From NCBI GenBank assembly GCA_009599575.1, contig VWND01000013.1:992001-1056000 (forward strand): a stretch of 64,000 nt of DNA, given 5' to 3'. The number at the start of each line of letters is the position of its first letter. Position 1 is the stretch's first letter. The notes beneath the pieces were generated by a model. It had not been told where the DNA came from, made no database searches, and saw nothing but the letters and a program-made list of their open reading frames with translations. The position numbers were made by a program, and so were the translations under genes. Below are positions 1 through 10,291 of the stretch, piece by piece. This DNA comes from Blumeriella jaapii. Taxonomy: Eukaryota > Ascomycota > Leotiomycetes > Helotiales > Drepanopezizaceae.

Positions 1-2067
1 CCTCTAATGTAGCGTCCGGAGTATCGTTTGAGAGAACAGGTGCAGTCTCCAAAGTCGAAGGAGAGAACGGATCAGCGTCCGAGTCCCCTGCTGGTTCGGA
101 CGTGGAGGTCTTGATATCGCCCTCCGCATCCGAATCTTGGAGGAGAGACTCCTCCCGCCTCGCCTGCTCGGCTATAGCAGCCTCATCTATCAGAAATCCA
201 GCGCCTTCAGATGCCGAAGCTTGCTCATCTACTATCTCAGAAGAGACAGGAGCATGAATCTGTTGTTCATGGATGCTTTCAGCATCTTCTGGCTCGACAG
301 ACACAGCCTCCAGACTGCTGGCGTTAACTATCTCCACTGGTTGGTGACCTTGCTTGATTGCAGACGGCAGTTCAACAAGAGACGAACTAGACTCATGGAC
401 CACAACGTCCGCACCCTCAGAGATCATCTCCGCTACATCTGACGCAGGTTCAACCTCAACTTCGATGGAGTTCTGGAGAACAGTCTTGTCACTGATAGAT
501 GGCAAACGTGATAGCACAGTCTGCGCTGGTACAAGCTCTTGAGAGACGGTTTGTTGGGCAGCTGGAACCAGTGTCTCCTCCAGAGTAGCTGAGCTCGTCC
601 GCATATTCCTCATACTTCTTCTCGTCCCGCGTCCTTGCGGAGTCTTCTTAGATCTCGGAGTCTGCAGAAACTTCACAGGAGAAGCGATTTCAGTAGATTT
701 ATCTGGTTCCGTGGTCGTGAGGAACTCTGTCAGAATGTACGAAGTTTGTGTGGGCGTCTGAGGGTGTTGCTCCGAGATAGATAGAACAGGTGGAGTTTGG
801 TGTCTCGGTGACTGAGTATATTCTTGCTCCTCGGTCGTGGTAAGGTTGGCATTTTGTACGGCTAGGACATCTTCCACATCTTCGACAGTCTCTTTATCTT
901 CGTGTGAGACTGCAGCATCCGCGAGGTTCGAGTCATTCTCGGGAATCGGAACATTGCCTTGCTCTGAAACAGAACATTCCATCTCAATGACCTCCTCGAC
1001 GACCTTCTCGTGGATACAGTCTTGATCCTGGTGGTGGATCGAGGCTTCTTCAGAGACATCTCGAGTCTCACACTCGGTGATTTCTACATCCGTAACTTTC
1101 TGCTCGTCGTGCCCAATCAAGACTCTCTCCGATGATGTATCCTGGTGTGATAAGACGGGCTGAAGAGTCTGGATGTCATCTAGGAGGGGTACGGCGGTTA
1201 GCGATTGTGGAGGAGTAGCAGACAAGCAACCAATCTCCTTAACAGCGATGGGCACGTCAGTCTCCAATACCCGTTCTTCCAACTTGGAAGTAAAGTCAAA
1301 AGAATCCCTTCTCGGCGCAGCCTCGTCTCCCAAACCAGCCTCAGTACCCTCTTCAACCAGATCTCCCATCGTAAGCCGTCGACTCTGCCGCATACTCTTC
1401 CTCTTTCTCGGCAGCTCTTTCACACTCGCTCCCTCAAACTTGTTGGGCGGGATCGTCATCTTCTCCATGCTGTCCTGAATGTCCATAGCGAGAGCATGCA
1501 CTACAGCACCCGCAACATTCCCTTCCTTTCTCGCCAACGCCTTCCGCGGCGTAACCAACCGATTAGCACTCGTCCTCTTCCTCGGAACCAACAGCGCATC
1601 GTCATCCCACGCGCCCTTCTTCCGCGGACTGCCGAGCGCATCCTCTGCTCCCAATCCGCCCTCCTCTCCATTCGCATCTGGCGCCAGCCATCCCGGCATC
1701 CCGATGTTCTCCCTCACACCCAGCGCCCTCGCGCGCTTCCGGCTCCCGTTTCCACCTTTCTCAAGCTCGACCTCCACGCGCGCGGCATTCTCCTTGTCCT
1801 CGCTCGCCGCGGCGGTGAGCCGGGCAGAGGACGCTTTCTTCCAGATCTTGCGGCCAGCGAGACGCGGTGCATGGGACGTGACAGGGGCGCGATCCCAGGG
1901 TTTGTGGTGCTGCTGGGTGGTTTGGGGTGCGAATGCGTCGCGGTAGATGAACCTGGAGATCAGACTGTCAACATGCCACTCGGTAACAGGATGCAAACAC
2001 GTGAGATTAGAGTGGCGTACAATTCTCCATCCCCAGCTCCTGGCTTCGACGTGCCGTGGAGTTCCAT
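1..2067 (-). CDS. Uncharacterised large disordered protein, 3' end beyond the window
   Basis: A reverse-strand frame stays open from about 2390 to the left edge. The proposed model starts at the ATG at 2067, with exon 1 2067-2021, an intron 2020-1965 (GTACGC donor, CTAAT branch, GACAG acceptor, 56 nt) and exon 2 1964 to beyond 1, giving at least 670 residues. The intron matters because the long frame has no ATG of its own near its beginning. The protein starts MELHGTSKPGAGDGEF. Next comes a region rich in Lys and Arg (RKRTSANRLVTPRKA, PRKRKSMRQSRR), then a long acidic Ser/Thr/Glu/Val-rich stretch with no visible fold. The basic patches would suit a nuclear or DNA-associated protein, but that is inference. 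I recognise no domain or family. The coding strand is secure; the first exon is less certain. Confidence 0.7.
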
Positions 2068-2695
2068 CCCCCCATCGATATCCATCGCCGTATCCTATCT
2101 CAGGAGCGGAGCCGTCGGGTTGGTAGGTTGCGCGCCAATCCACAGCGTGCCTAGCAAATACCGTGTGTAACAAAAGCAAGAGGATTGAGATGCAAGAAAG
2201 AATTCGTAAGTATGAATTTGCGTCGACGTGGGAGTTGAGTCGACAACCGTGGTTGTGGATAAGACAAGGTGGTGGTGGGTGGTCGGGCGGTCGAAACACA
2301 CGCAGGAGGGCGTTCGTTTGTTTACTTTTCCCGCTCTCCACTTTTGTCTCCCAGGCCAACCACTTTACCCCATGCGGCACTAGCGGCAATTAATGATCGC
2401 TGAAGCTTCAAGTCGGCGTAGCTCCATTTAACCCACCACCAGTCCATCCTGTCACGTACATAGACTGTACCATCTCCAACACCAACCCAAACGCCCGCTA
2501 TCTCTCGAGCCAAACAAGGAGCTTAATCCACAACCCAGCGACCCTCAATCGAAGCCGGAGATTTACCGCCAGATTGTGGAGTGTGTATGTGACACAGGAA
2601 GAGTCGAGAAGAAGAGAGAGGAAGAAAGAAGGATTACCTCCAAGGAGGCAGAAAGGCCAACCTCTTAGAACCCCAAGACTCGAAGAGAAAAAAAC
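2068..2695. other. Divergent promoter spacer
   Basis: This 628-bp spacer separates the reverse-strand gene on the left from mrp10 on the right, so it should hold both promoters. I see no other gene and no clear TATA box. Parts of it are open in the reverse frame upstream of the left gene, but they have no start codon. Confidence 0.5.
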
Positions 2696-3325
2696 ATGCC
2701 GCCCAAAGGCTCCAGCACAGCACTCCAGCCGATGCGTCTGCCCCCGCTCCCGAAACTGCGCGTCCGGCGACCGAACCAGGCCGATGCCAACCCGTGTCTG
2801 ACGATTATGAGTTCAGTGTTAAGTAGGTCCCTTCTCCCCTCCTCGCCTCCCGTTTTCAAGCACGGCATCATCGAGACAGACTAGCAGAACAAGCTGGAGG
2901 CCGAAAGCTGGTGGAGCTAGATACGAAGGCGGAAGAAATGGGAGAGAAAAGACAACTTGAGCGTTAGGTTTTGGAAAGAAGGAGATCTATACCTACCTCT
3001 GCTAACACATGCCAACCAAACAGCATGCTGGGCCTCGTCCGGCTACAACGCAGCAGGTTGCCAGGCCTTCGAGACGCAGTTGAGGGCTTGTATGGACACG
3101 CCTGTATGTTCCCATTTTCTCCCTCCTCCAACAGTGCCCCTCATCCCCATGTCCCGTTTTTTTCTTCTCCCTCATCCAAACACCTCTCAGAGAGGCCGCA
3201 GACTAGACAGAAACTAACGCATCTACCCCCCGCAACAGAGACCCAAATCCCAAAAGAAAAATACCATCAACCACCACCTGTCGCGCATGTACCCCAATAT
3301 CGTCGGCCCCAGGAAGAGGAAGTAA
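2696..3325 (+). CDS. mrp10: Mitochondrial small-subunit ribosomal protein Mrp10 (mS37)
   Basis: Three exons, 2696-2822, 3024-3103 and 3239-3325, encode 97 residues. Intron 1 (201 nt) is long for this window; intron 2 has a GTATGT donor, a CTAAC branch and a CAACAG acceptor. The protein is a small CHCH-type component of the mitochondrial ribosome small subunit. It has the basic N-terminal stretch PPLPKLRVRRPNQADANPC followed by twin CX9C motifs: the first pair spans the intron 1 junction and the second lies in exon 2 (GCQAFETQLRAC). The C-terminal basic tail ends MYPNIVGPRKRK, as in fungal Mrp10. In the family the cysteines form disulfides during Mia40-dependent import into mitochondria. Length and motif order match the family and all splice phases agree. 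Confidence 0.95.
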
Positions 3326-3790
3326 GAGCGTCCTTTGCCACTTCCCCTTATCAGGGGGTTGGGGAAGCAACATCACTCAAGTTTGGAGGTGAGGGGTGGC
3401 CTTGTGATTGAAGGAAGGGGAGCAAATCAAGAAGTGGGAAGAAAACCGAAGACGGAAGAGAGGAAGTCGTGTGTGTACATTAACCGTGTGTATCTGCGCC
3501 ACGGGAGAAGGAATCCCACGGTACGGATGGAAAGATGTACGCGTAGGTATGTATGTATGGATGGATGGATGGATCTGTTGATCTGTGTACACTACCAAGG
3601 CAGGCGGGTGGGCGAGCATGGACAACGGTTTATAGAGCTGGGGCTGGGTGGCTAGTGTACAAGAAGGGCATTCCAATTCCAGTTCGATCCAATCCGATTC
3701 AAATTTCCACAGGACGGTAAATACCTATAGTACGAACCAATCATCCATTAGACATACTGTACCTTAGGTAGGCACAGCGAAGGCAATGAA

Positions 3791-3845
3791 GAGCAGAGCA
3801 GAGCAGAGCAGAGCAGAGCAGAGCAGAGCAGAGCAGAGCAGAGCA
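3791..3845. repeat. Tandem pentamer (GAGCA)11
   Basis: Eleven perfect head-to-tail copies of GAGCA lie in the spacer downstream of mrp10. This is a microsatellite with no coding role seen. Confidence 0.95.
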
Positions 3846-4432
3846 AGCTAGCCTGGAATCTTACGCGCAAACATTTTGAAAAAAGAGGTTCTCGATTCAT
3901 TTCTCGCGTTTCTCTCGTCTGCATTGATTCTCGTTCCGATGATCTGGCATCATTTACAACTGCACTCCTCCGCTCTCAACTCGAGTCCATTCCGACCCAT
4001 ACCATGCCCGTCCTACCAAAGGACCCCATCATCCACATCCACACCCACCACACCTGCAAAGACCATGCCACGAGCACCCATCTCATCACAAGCTCTATGC
4101 TCGGCGCCACCATGTATCTCATGGCCGATACATCGATTAAATACCTCCCCTCCTCTCCCCCACCACTCGTACGTACCACATCTCAGAAGAGCTAAAAATA
4201 ATGGAAAATCAAAATCAACGCCGTGACAACGCCTCCCAGTTTCCGAAGTGATGTTATGGGGATAAGATAAAGAGAAAAAAAGGACAAAAAAAGTGACAAC
4301 GCACACTATGATGCCCACCCACACCCCAAAAAAACAAAGAAAGAAGATAAAAAATTGAAGAGAAAATAAAAAGGAAAAGAGTGAGAGGAAGATTCCACAC
4401 CAAAAAAAACATGAACCATCATTCCTAGCTTC

Positions 4433-4456
4433 GAACGAACGAACGAACGAACGAAC
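4433..4456. repeat. Tetranucleotide array (CGAA/GAAC)n
   Basis: About six head-to-tail copies of a CGAA tetramer, flanked by an A-tract, lie in the 3' region between mrp10 and cdc24. Confidence 0.9.
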
Positions 4457-4779
4457 AAAAAAAATTGATATATCCCGAGCCGTGCCGTGCCTGCATCCCA
4501 CCTCCCACGCCAAATGCCGAATGTGAATGTCAAAGTAATAAAGCTAAGAGAGCTAAGGGTTCTAGGTCGCGCGCAGCAGTAAAAAAGCCAAAGACAGATG
4601 GCGGTATCAGATTGCGAACCAAGATTGGCCTCCCAAAAAACGCAGCACAGCACCGGCAATGCAGCCAAACCCATCCATGCAAGAAAAAAAACGTGCTCTC
4701 TTTTGCTCTCATCCGTACTTTGCTGGTGCTTGGATCTCTCTCCTTGTCTCTCAACCCCCCTGATTATGATATGCGCTGC

Positions 4780-7700
4780 CTAGTTCTCCACGCTCAGACA
4801 GAATAGCTCAATTTCGCCGAGCTGTCCCTGCATGTACTGTTGCTTTTGTGACTCGCGCCACTCCTGGAACGCAATCTGGATGTCTTCATCACTCTCAATC
4901 GTCACGAAATCGCCGTCTTCGTCCCGATACCGCAGGCGCATGGTGCCATCGGCAATGGCATTGTGGGAAAAGCGTCCGACCTTGGCGTCAATACGGTCGA
5001 CGAGAGACTGGTAGGTGATATTGAACGCTACTACGAGCGTCACGTAGTTCCCGTCGCAATTGACTTTTACTTTCAACTGGGTCGGAAGGCCCATGTCGCT
5101 GTCTACGGACATGGCGCTGTTGAGGGGTGGCGACATGGCGCGGCAGTCTTGCATGGCCCGCGGATATTGGGGCCCACTTGGGAGTTGTGATCCCGGGGGC
5201 ATCCGTTGCATCTGTGCACCAGGAGACTGCGTGTTCGTCCTTATGGGCAATCCATTCGGAGAGTTGCTCTGGGATCGTGGAATTCCATGGTCGTAGGCAG
5301 GATGGAGATGGGGAGGAATACCCGGTACTGCCGGGACAGGACCACCGAGAGAACCATTGGGAAGCCGGCGGGTGCCATTCTGCACGTTGATATCCGGCGT
5401 ACTATAAGAGCGGCTCCTTTGTTGTGCTGCTGATTGTGCCTGCGCCGAACTGTGAGGCATCGCAGGGAGTGAAGGCCTTTGTGGGCCCCGACCATTCATC
5501 CCGTATGCATCCACCTGGTGCTGGCTGCCCCGTGAAGGGGCTCGAACTTGGGCCGGTGCGGTATACCTGTTGTAATCGACTTGCTCCCAGCCATTCTGGG
5601 GTGTGCCTTGCCGCGGGAAAGGGAAAACCTGGGAAGAGCCGCTGATTCGCGATGATGCCGGCGACTCCCCCACGGGGGAGAAGTATGAGTCCCCGCCCTT
5701 GAAACTTGGCGAGGAGGGAACTTGTGGGGTGAGTTGCGTTTGCACGCTCAGAGGCGTGTTCTGCAGACTTCCCATTGGGAAGCGAGGCGGTACCGCTCTC
5801 GCTATCCCGGCTAATGGTTGTCCACTCTCACCTGTTGCAGCCCTGGAACGAAGACTCGTGCTAGATGCGTTACGAGCCATACCTGCTGCTACAGGGCCTG
5901 GATAAGTGGAGTTGTGTATTCGTGCTGACGCTGGCATACTGTACTCATCGTCGTCGTCGTCGTCGTCGGGTTGCGCGTAGGGGTTGGGGAGAAGAGCCGC
6001 CTGGTCTCTTATCCAGGCAAAGTCGGCGGCTGGGGCATCGGGGCTGGTTTGATGGGTGCTGGCATGCAATTTTCGTTGTCCATCAACACCTTCGTACCAT
6101 TTTTTCATCGTCTCCTCGTTGGAGAACCTTATGATGAAATTCTCGACTCCTGGGTCACCCCTCCAGAAAATCTGGACGGTGTAGGAGCCTAATGTCCAGT
6201 CAGCTCTACTTTCGATGAAGTATCTCAACAATGTGTTCTACCTTGCCTTGCTAATGACATGACTTCAGTAACGTTCGTCATGAAGATTCGCCCCTTGAGT
6301 TGAAGTGGGACGTTCTTGTTCGGTTCCCTATTCTTTTTGTCTTTCCTATCCTTCTTATCTTTCTGGGCGCCCATAAGCTTGTCTTTCGACTTATTGGTAT
6401 TTAGCTCTTTACAGCACAAGAGGATGCGCTCGAAGAGATAGATAGTGTACTGCTCAAAGGATGGGCAAATGATGCCCGATTCGTTAGCATGTTGTTCTAC
6501 AAAAGAGAGGTGCCCGGGAACTTGATGAGGACCTGTGAATTCATAGAAGACCATATCATTCATGCACGTGTCCATGTCCTCATCTGCGTGTAGGTGCTGA
6601 GAGTCGGACGTGGAAACTTTTTCATGAGGGGGTGAAATGCTGTCCATTGAATTTGTGGGGGATTCGATGGAGGAGAGGGCAGCCCATGGAAGGGGCTTCT
6701 CTTCCTCGTCTTCACCCCGTCGGGGAAGAGATCTTTGTCTTGAGGACGAAGTCGCCTTGCGCTTTGTCAAGTCTCTGATGGACGAAAATTTCCGAAGAGG
6801 CTTCTCTTCCTTGTCTTTACCCCGTCGGGGACGAGATCTTTTTCTTAAGGACGAAGTCGCCTTGCGCTTCGTCAAGTCTCTGATGGATGAAACTTTCTGA
6901 AAACGGAAAAGGGGTCGTACTTCTTTCTGCACGTCGCTTTTGCCGGTTATCACGGGAAAGTGCCCATGTTGAAGCAACTCCCCGAAGTGATCGACTCTAT
7001 GGTTCTTCCAGTCGTCCACCCGCGCGCAGAGATCCTCCAGCGCCTCTGCCCTGAGCTCTCGGTCAACCGCCGCATTAGCCTGCATGAGGACTCGATTGGC
7101 AGCTTCGATGCCAGCGGTCAAATCAGCCTTGGTCGCGTCATCTGCCCCGGTTTTGTCACGCAAGTCCTGCCTGGAATTAGTCTCCGTCCGTTCTCCGGAC
7201 GTCCTTGGTATTTTGCGCCTACCTTCAACAGCAGGGGATATTTCACCAGGCGCTGCATCGGTTTGAGGAGGAATCCATCCAGGGTGTTGAAGTCTGCCAC
7301 GACTGGGTGCTCTGCCAGAGCAATCTTGTCGAACTCCTTCTTCGCAATAGCTGCGGCCTTTCGTTGATTGGCGATAAACGGTTGATAGATGCCAAACGAC
7401 TCCTCATAGTTGGTAAATGGGAGGCCCCACGCCTGCATATCTTCCGGCTGCGAGTTGGTCGTCTCGATCTTGATGAGAAACCTCCTTTGGAAATCCAAGA
7501 TCGCATTGATGTTCAGGAAGATATCGTGTACCACGTCTCCCGGGATGACCCCCTTATGCTCTATCGTTCTCTTCAACTCGTGCAGGTTCTCCAAATCCTG
7601 CACATATTTCCGTTCGGTGGTGATGATCTCGTTTACCACATGGTCCCGGTAGCTCATCTTGGATCCTGCCCTTGCTGCTGCTGGTACCACATCGGCCTCG

Positions 7701-8550
7701 TCTGATGTTAAAAGATTGCCCTTCTTCTCCGCGATATCAAGAACTATGTTAATGATTTGGGTGACCTGGTTCGACGTGAGCGACGGACTGCAGACGGAGG
7801 GGCATGTCCCATGGGCGGGCTGGGGAGCAGAGCAGTAGAAGCAGCCGCAGGCGCCGCCGCAGCGTGAGATGGGGCGAAGCGGAAGATGGAGGTACGTACC
7901 TTCACGAAACCCGTCGTATCGTCACCGAACAAATCCTGGAGTGTTAAGCACTCCCCCGGCGGCAGCTTCAACTCCTTCAAGCACGCGGCGACGAACTTGA
8001 ACGCGGCCGTCTTGGCCCTCTTCGACTCGGGGATCTTCTCGTCGATGGACAACGGCTCTGCCGGTCGCAACGAGTTGTAGATGGTGACCAGCGGCGTTCC
8101 CTTCCTCAGACATTTCCACAGCGAGGACACGGGATCCATGTCCTGGCCATCATCCTCCGTGTCGGAGTCGGTGAGGTGCGCGTTGAAGTCGGGCACGGTG
8201 GCCAGCCTCTGACGCAGGTTCACACAGATCTGGTAGAGCGACCTCGAGGCGTCGGCGCGCTGGTTGATAATGTTGTTCGTCGCAACCACATTGCCCGCGG
8301 TCGCTGCCGCGGCGGCGACGGGGGGGACGAGGGTGGCCGAGCTGCTCATGGACGACAGCGAGGTCGAGGAGGAGGTGGAGAAGGCCGTGGACCCCGACAG
8401 CTGGGAAGATCGCGAGCTATGGCTCATGGTGTGGTTCAATCCCGCAAGACCATTGATCAGTCCGTTGTTGGTGCTGGTGCTGTGTGTGGTGAAGGGAGGA
8501 GGTATAGGCGGTGTCCTCGCGAGGGGCCCAACTGCAGCAGCTTGCGCCAT
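4780..8550 (-). CDS. cdc24: Cdc24, Rho guanine nucleotide exchange factor for Cdc42
   Basis: Four exons, 8550-7900, 7765-7223, 7166-6242 and 6188-4780, give 1175 residues with consistent phases. In order: a low-complexity N-terminus, a calponin-homology-type Cdc24 domain (about 100-235, DASRSLYQICVNLRQRL), the DH catalytic domain (about 255-440, YRDHVVNEIITTERKYVQDL and FLLKPMQRLVKYPLLLK), a PH domain split by an insertion (about 440-740, IYLFERILLCCKE, then SYTVQIFWRGDPGVENF), a long disordered linker and a C-terminal PB1 domain (last 100 residues, LKVKVNCDG...). Cdc24 activates Cdc42 at sites of polar growth, and the PB1 domain binds the scaffold Bem1. The start at 8550 (MAQAAAVGP) is chosen because the open frame upstream, to 9360, is low-complexity. 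The PH insertion carries a 35-residue tandem duplication. Introns: 134, 56 and 53 nt. Confidence 0.95.
6687..6896 (-). repeat. In-frame 105-bp tandem duplication inside cdc24
   Basis: Two adjacent 105-bp units, 6896-6792 and 6791-6687, encode near-identical 35-residue blocks. One begins KVSSIRDLTKRKATSS and the next KFSSIRDLTKRKATSS; both run into an Arg/Lys-rich PRRG core and an acidic EEKPL end. They interrupt the PH domain between GKSDVQKE and the IYLFERILLCCKE strand. Confidence 0.95.
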
Positions 8551-8799
8551 GTGATTCGCAACGGTGCCGAAGGACCTGAACCAAGATGGCGGGAGATTGT
8601 CGAGGCCGGCATCCAAGGGGGGGGAGGGGGGAGGGGGGGAGAGAGTGGACCGCGGGAGGGAGGGGAGGTAGGGTAGAGTCTTGGAAGGTTTCGAGATTCG
8701 AGGATGGAGATGCTTGGAGATTATTGGGGGGGGGAGAGGGGGAGGGGGAGGGGGTAAGGTGGAATGTGGAATTGGTGGAATGTGGATTTGGGATCTGGA

Positions 8800-9015
8800 G
8801 GATTTGGAGGAGGAGGAGGAGGAGGAAGAGGAGGAAGAGGAGGAGGAGGAGGAGAAGTCGAGGTCCAAGTCGGGGTCCAAGTCGAGGTCCAAGTCGAGGT
8901 CGACGGTGGTGAAAGAAGGGGTGGCGTAGAAGCACTGAGGGCCCCGAAGCAAGATGGTGGTGGGTAAGGTATGTATAGGTAGGTAGGTAGGTAGGTATGT
9001 ATGTAGGTAGGTACC
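8800..9015. repeat. Purine-rich and GGTA microsatellite block
   Basis: GGA triplets run into a short GTCCAAGTCGAG repeat and then GGTA/GTAG tetramers. The block lies upstream of the cdc24 start and would be leader or promoter. Confidence 0.8.
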
Positions 9016-9504
9016 TAGGCAAGGTAAGAAAGAAGTGGTGGTCGATGTCGTGAATAGAAGCACAGTCCGTCGACAGAGCCAGGAAAAGAAAAGGAGGGGG
9101 CTGACTCGATGGGAGCGACGGGATACGACGGTATGTAAGTGTGAGTGTGAGTGTGAGCGTGAGTGTGAGTCTGTCAGTCCTGGACCGTCAGTCAGTCCTG
9201 TGCTGTACCGTACCGTACTGTACGTGCCGGACGGGGAGATCTCAGGGGCAGCATAGTCACAGTGGTCGGCCTTGTCACGTCTCAGAATGCGAAGGATCCA
9301 GGGCCGGTGCGCGTGATATGGGCATTGGCGTGGATTACAGACCAGACGGTACGGCACCATGCGGTATTTACGAGATTTACAAGAGAAGTACTGTACAGTA
9401 GTACTGTGATGTACTGTAAGTACTGTCCTGTGATACTATCCTGTACTGTCCTGTACTGTACCGAACTGTACATACTGTAGGTCGAGAGGTAAATGTGCCG
9501 CTAA

Positions 9505-9590
9505 ATACGTAGATACGTAGATACGTAAATACGTACATACGTAAATCCCTAAATCCCTAAATCCATAAGTCCGTAAATCCTCAGTACGTA
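9505..9590. repeat. Degenerate ACGTANAT and AAATCCCT array
   Basis: Successive ACGTAGAT/ACGTAAAT octamers grade into AAATCCCT/AAATCCAT heptamer-octamers. Non-coding. Confidence 0.75.
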
Positions 9591-9729
9591 AGTACCCGAG
9601 TACCTATACGGTAAATCGTCGTCCATCTCTCTTCCATCCTCACCCGGCACCGAGAGCCGCTCATTCACCCCCGGACACCCACGCCCGTCTCGAGGCTCGG
9701 GGATACAACAACCACCTACTTGACAGCAC

Positions 9730-9840
9730 TCTACTTCCTGTACCCAACTTCCTGTACTCAACTTCCTGTACTCAACTTCCTGTACTCAACTTCCTGTACT
9801 CAACTTCCTGTACACAACTTCCTATATTCAACTGATTGTA
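9730..9840. repeat. 15-bp tandem array in the F-box/WD40 5' region
   Basis: About seven copies of a 15-bp unit (TTCCTGTACTCAACT and variants) lie in tandem, the last copies being diverged. The array sits about 450 bp upstream of the chosen start of the F-box/WD40 gene. Confidence 0.9.
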
Positions 9841-10291
9841 CTCAACGTACAGTACTGTACTCACAGCTTCCCCACCACGCTGCGACCGACCCTCAGACCC
9901 GGCCGACCGATGGCCCGTGTCAGATAGGCAGATCAGCACGCACACACGCACATCGCTCGAGTCGCAAGCACCTCCGTCCACAATACATACATACAGCACT
10001 CTACAGTACATACACTCGAGGCGCCTGTGCGACTTCCGCCCGGCTCCCAACCCACAAAACTACCAGGCATCGTGCTTCAGCACCTGGCCTTCTTCGAACT
10101 TCAACTCCGTCCGCACCCTCCCCCGCCCCCCATCCCCAGGCCCGGTGTGGTATCGACAGATCGACCACGCCCGCTCTTCTGGCCGCAATCAGCCAGCAGA
10201 AGAGAACGACGAACAGCTTCTCGACGTGTGGGAGGTGGCGTGGATCGCGGATCCGGCAGTCGCGAGCAGGCCGGAGGGCAACATCTCGAGC

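Larger units (their letters stand above)
3326..4779. other. Intergenic spacer between convergent genes
   Basis: This spacer of about 1.45 kb lies between the 3' ends of mrp10 and cdc24. It holds a GAGCA array, a GAAC array and several A-rich tracts. No credible gene was found; the short frames here are low-complexity shadows. Confidence 0.6.
8551..10291. other. Divergent spacer between cdc24 and the F-box/WD40 gene
   Basis: This 1.74-kb spacer should carry both promoters and 5' leaders. It is dense in simple repeats: GGA-rich DNA near 8800-8850, a GTCCAAGTCGAG repeat near 8857-8905, GGTA arrays near 8975-9015, GTGAGT repeats near 9138-9170, overlapping TACTGTAC palindromes near 9385-9480, ACGTAAAT/ACGTAGAT units near 9505-9560 and a 15-bp array at 9730-9840. 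Long open frames here read as low-complexity peptides and are not called as genes. Confidence 0.6.

Noticed and set aside
1205..2170. 321-codon forward frame at the left edge
   Set aside because: It is the antisense shadow of the reverse-strand gene. The reverse frame is continuous to the window edge and has an intron and start that fit, while the forward peptide is Arg/Ser/Leu/Pro-rich with no family resemblance.
8551..9360. 270-codon N-terminal extension of cdc24
   Set aside because: The frame is open but encodes Ser, Pro, Asp-Leu and Tyr-Leu-Pro-Thr runs translated from microsatellites. Family members begin near the MAQAAAVGP-type start.
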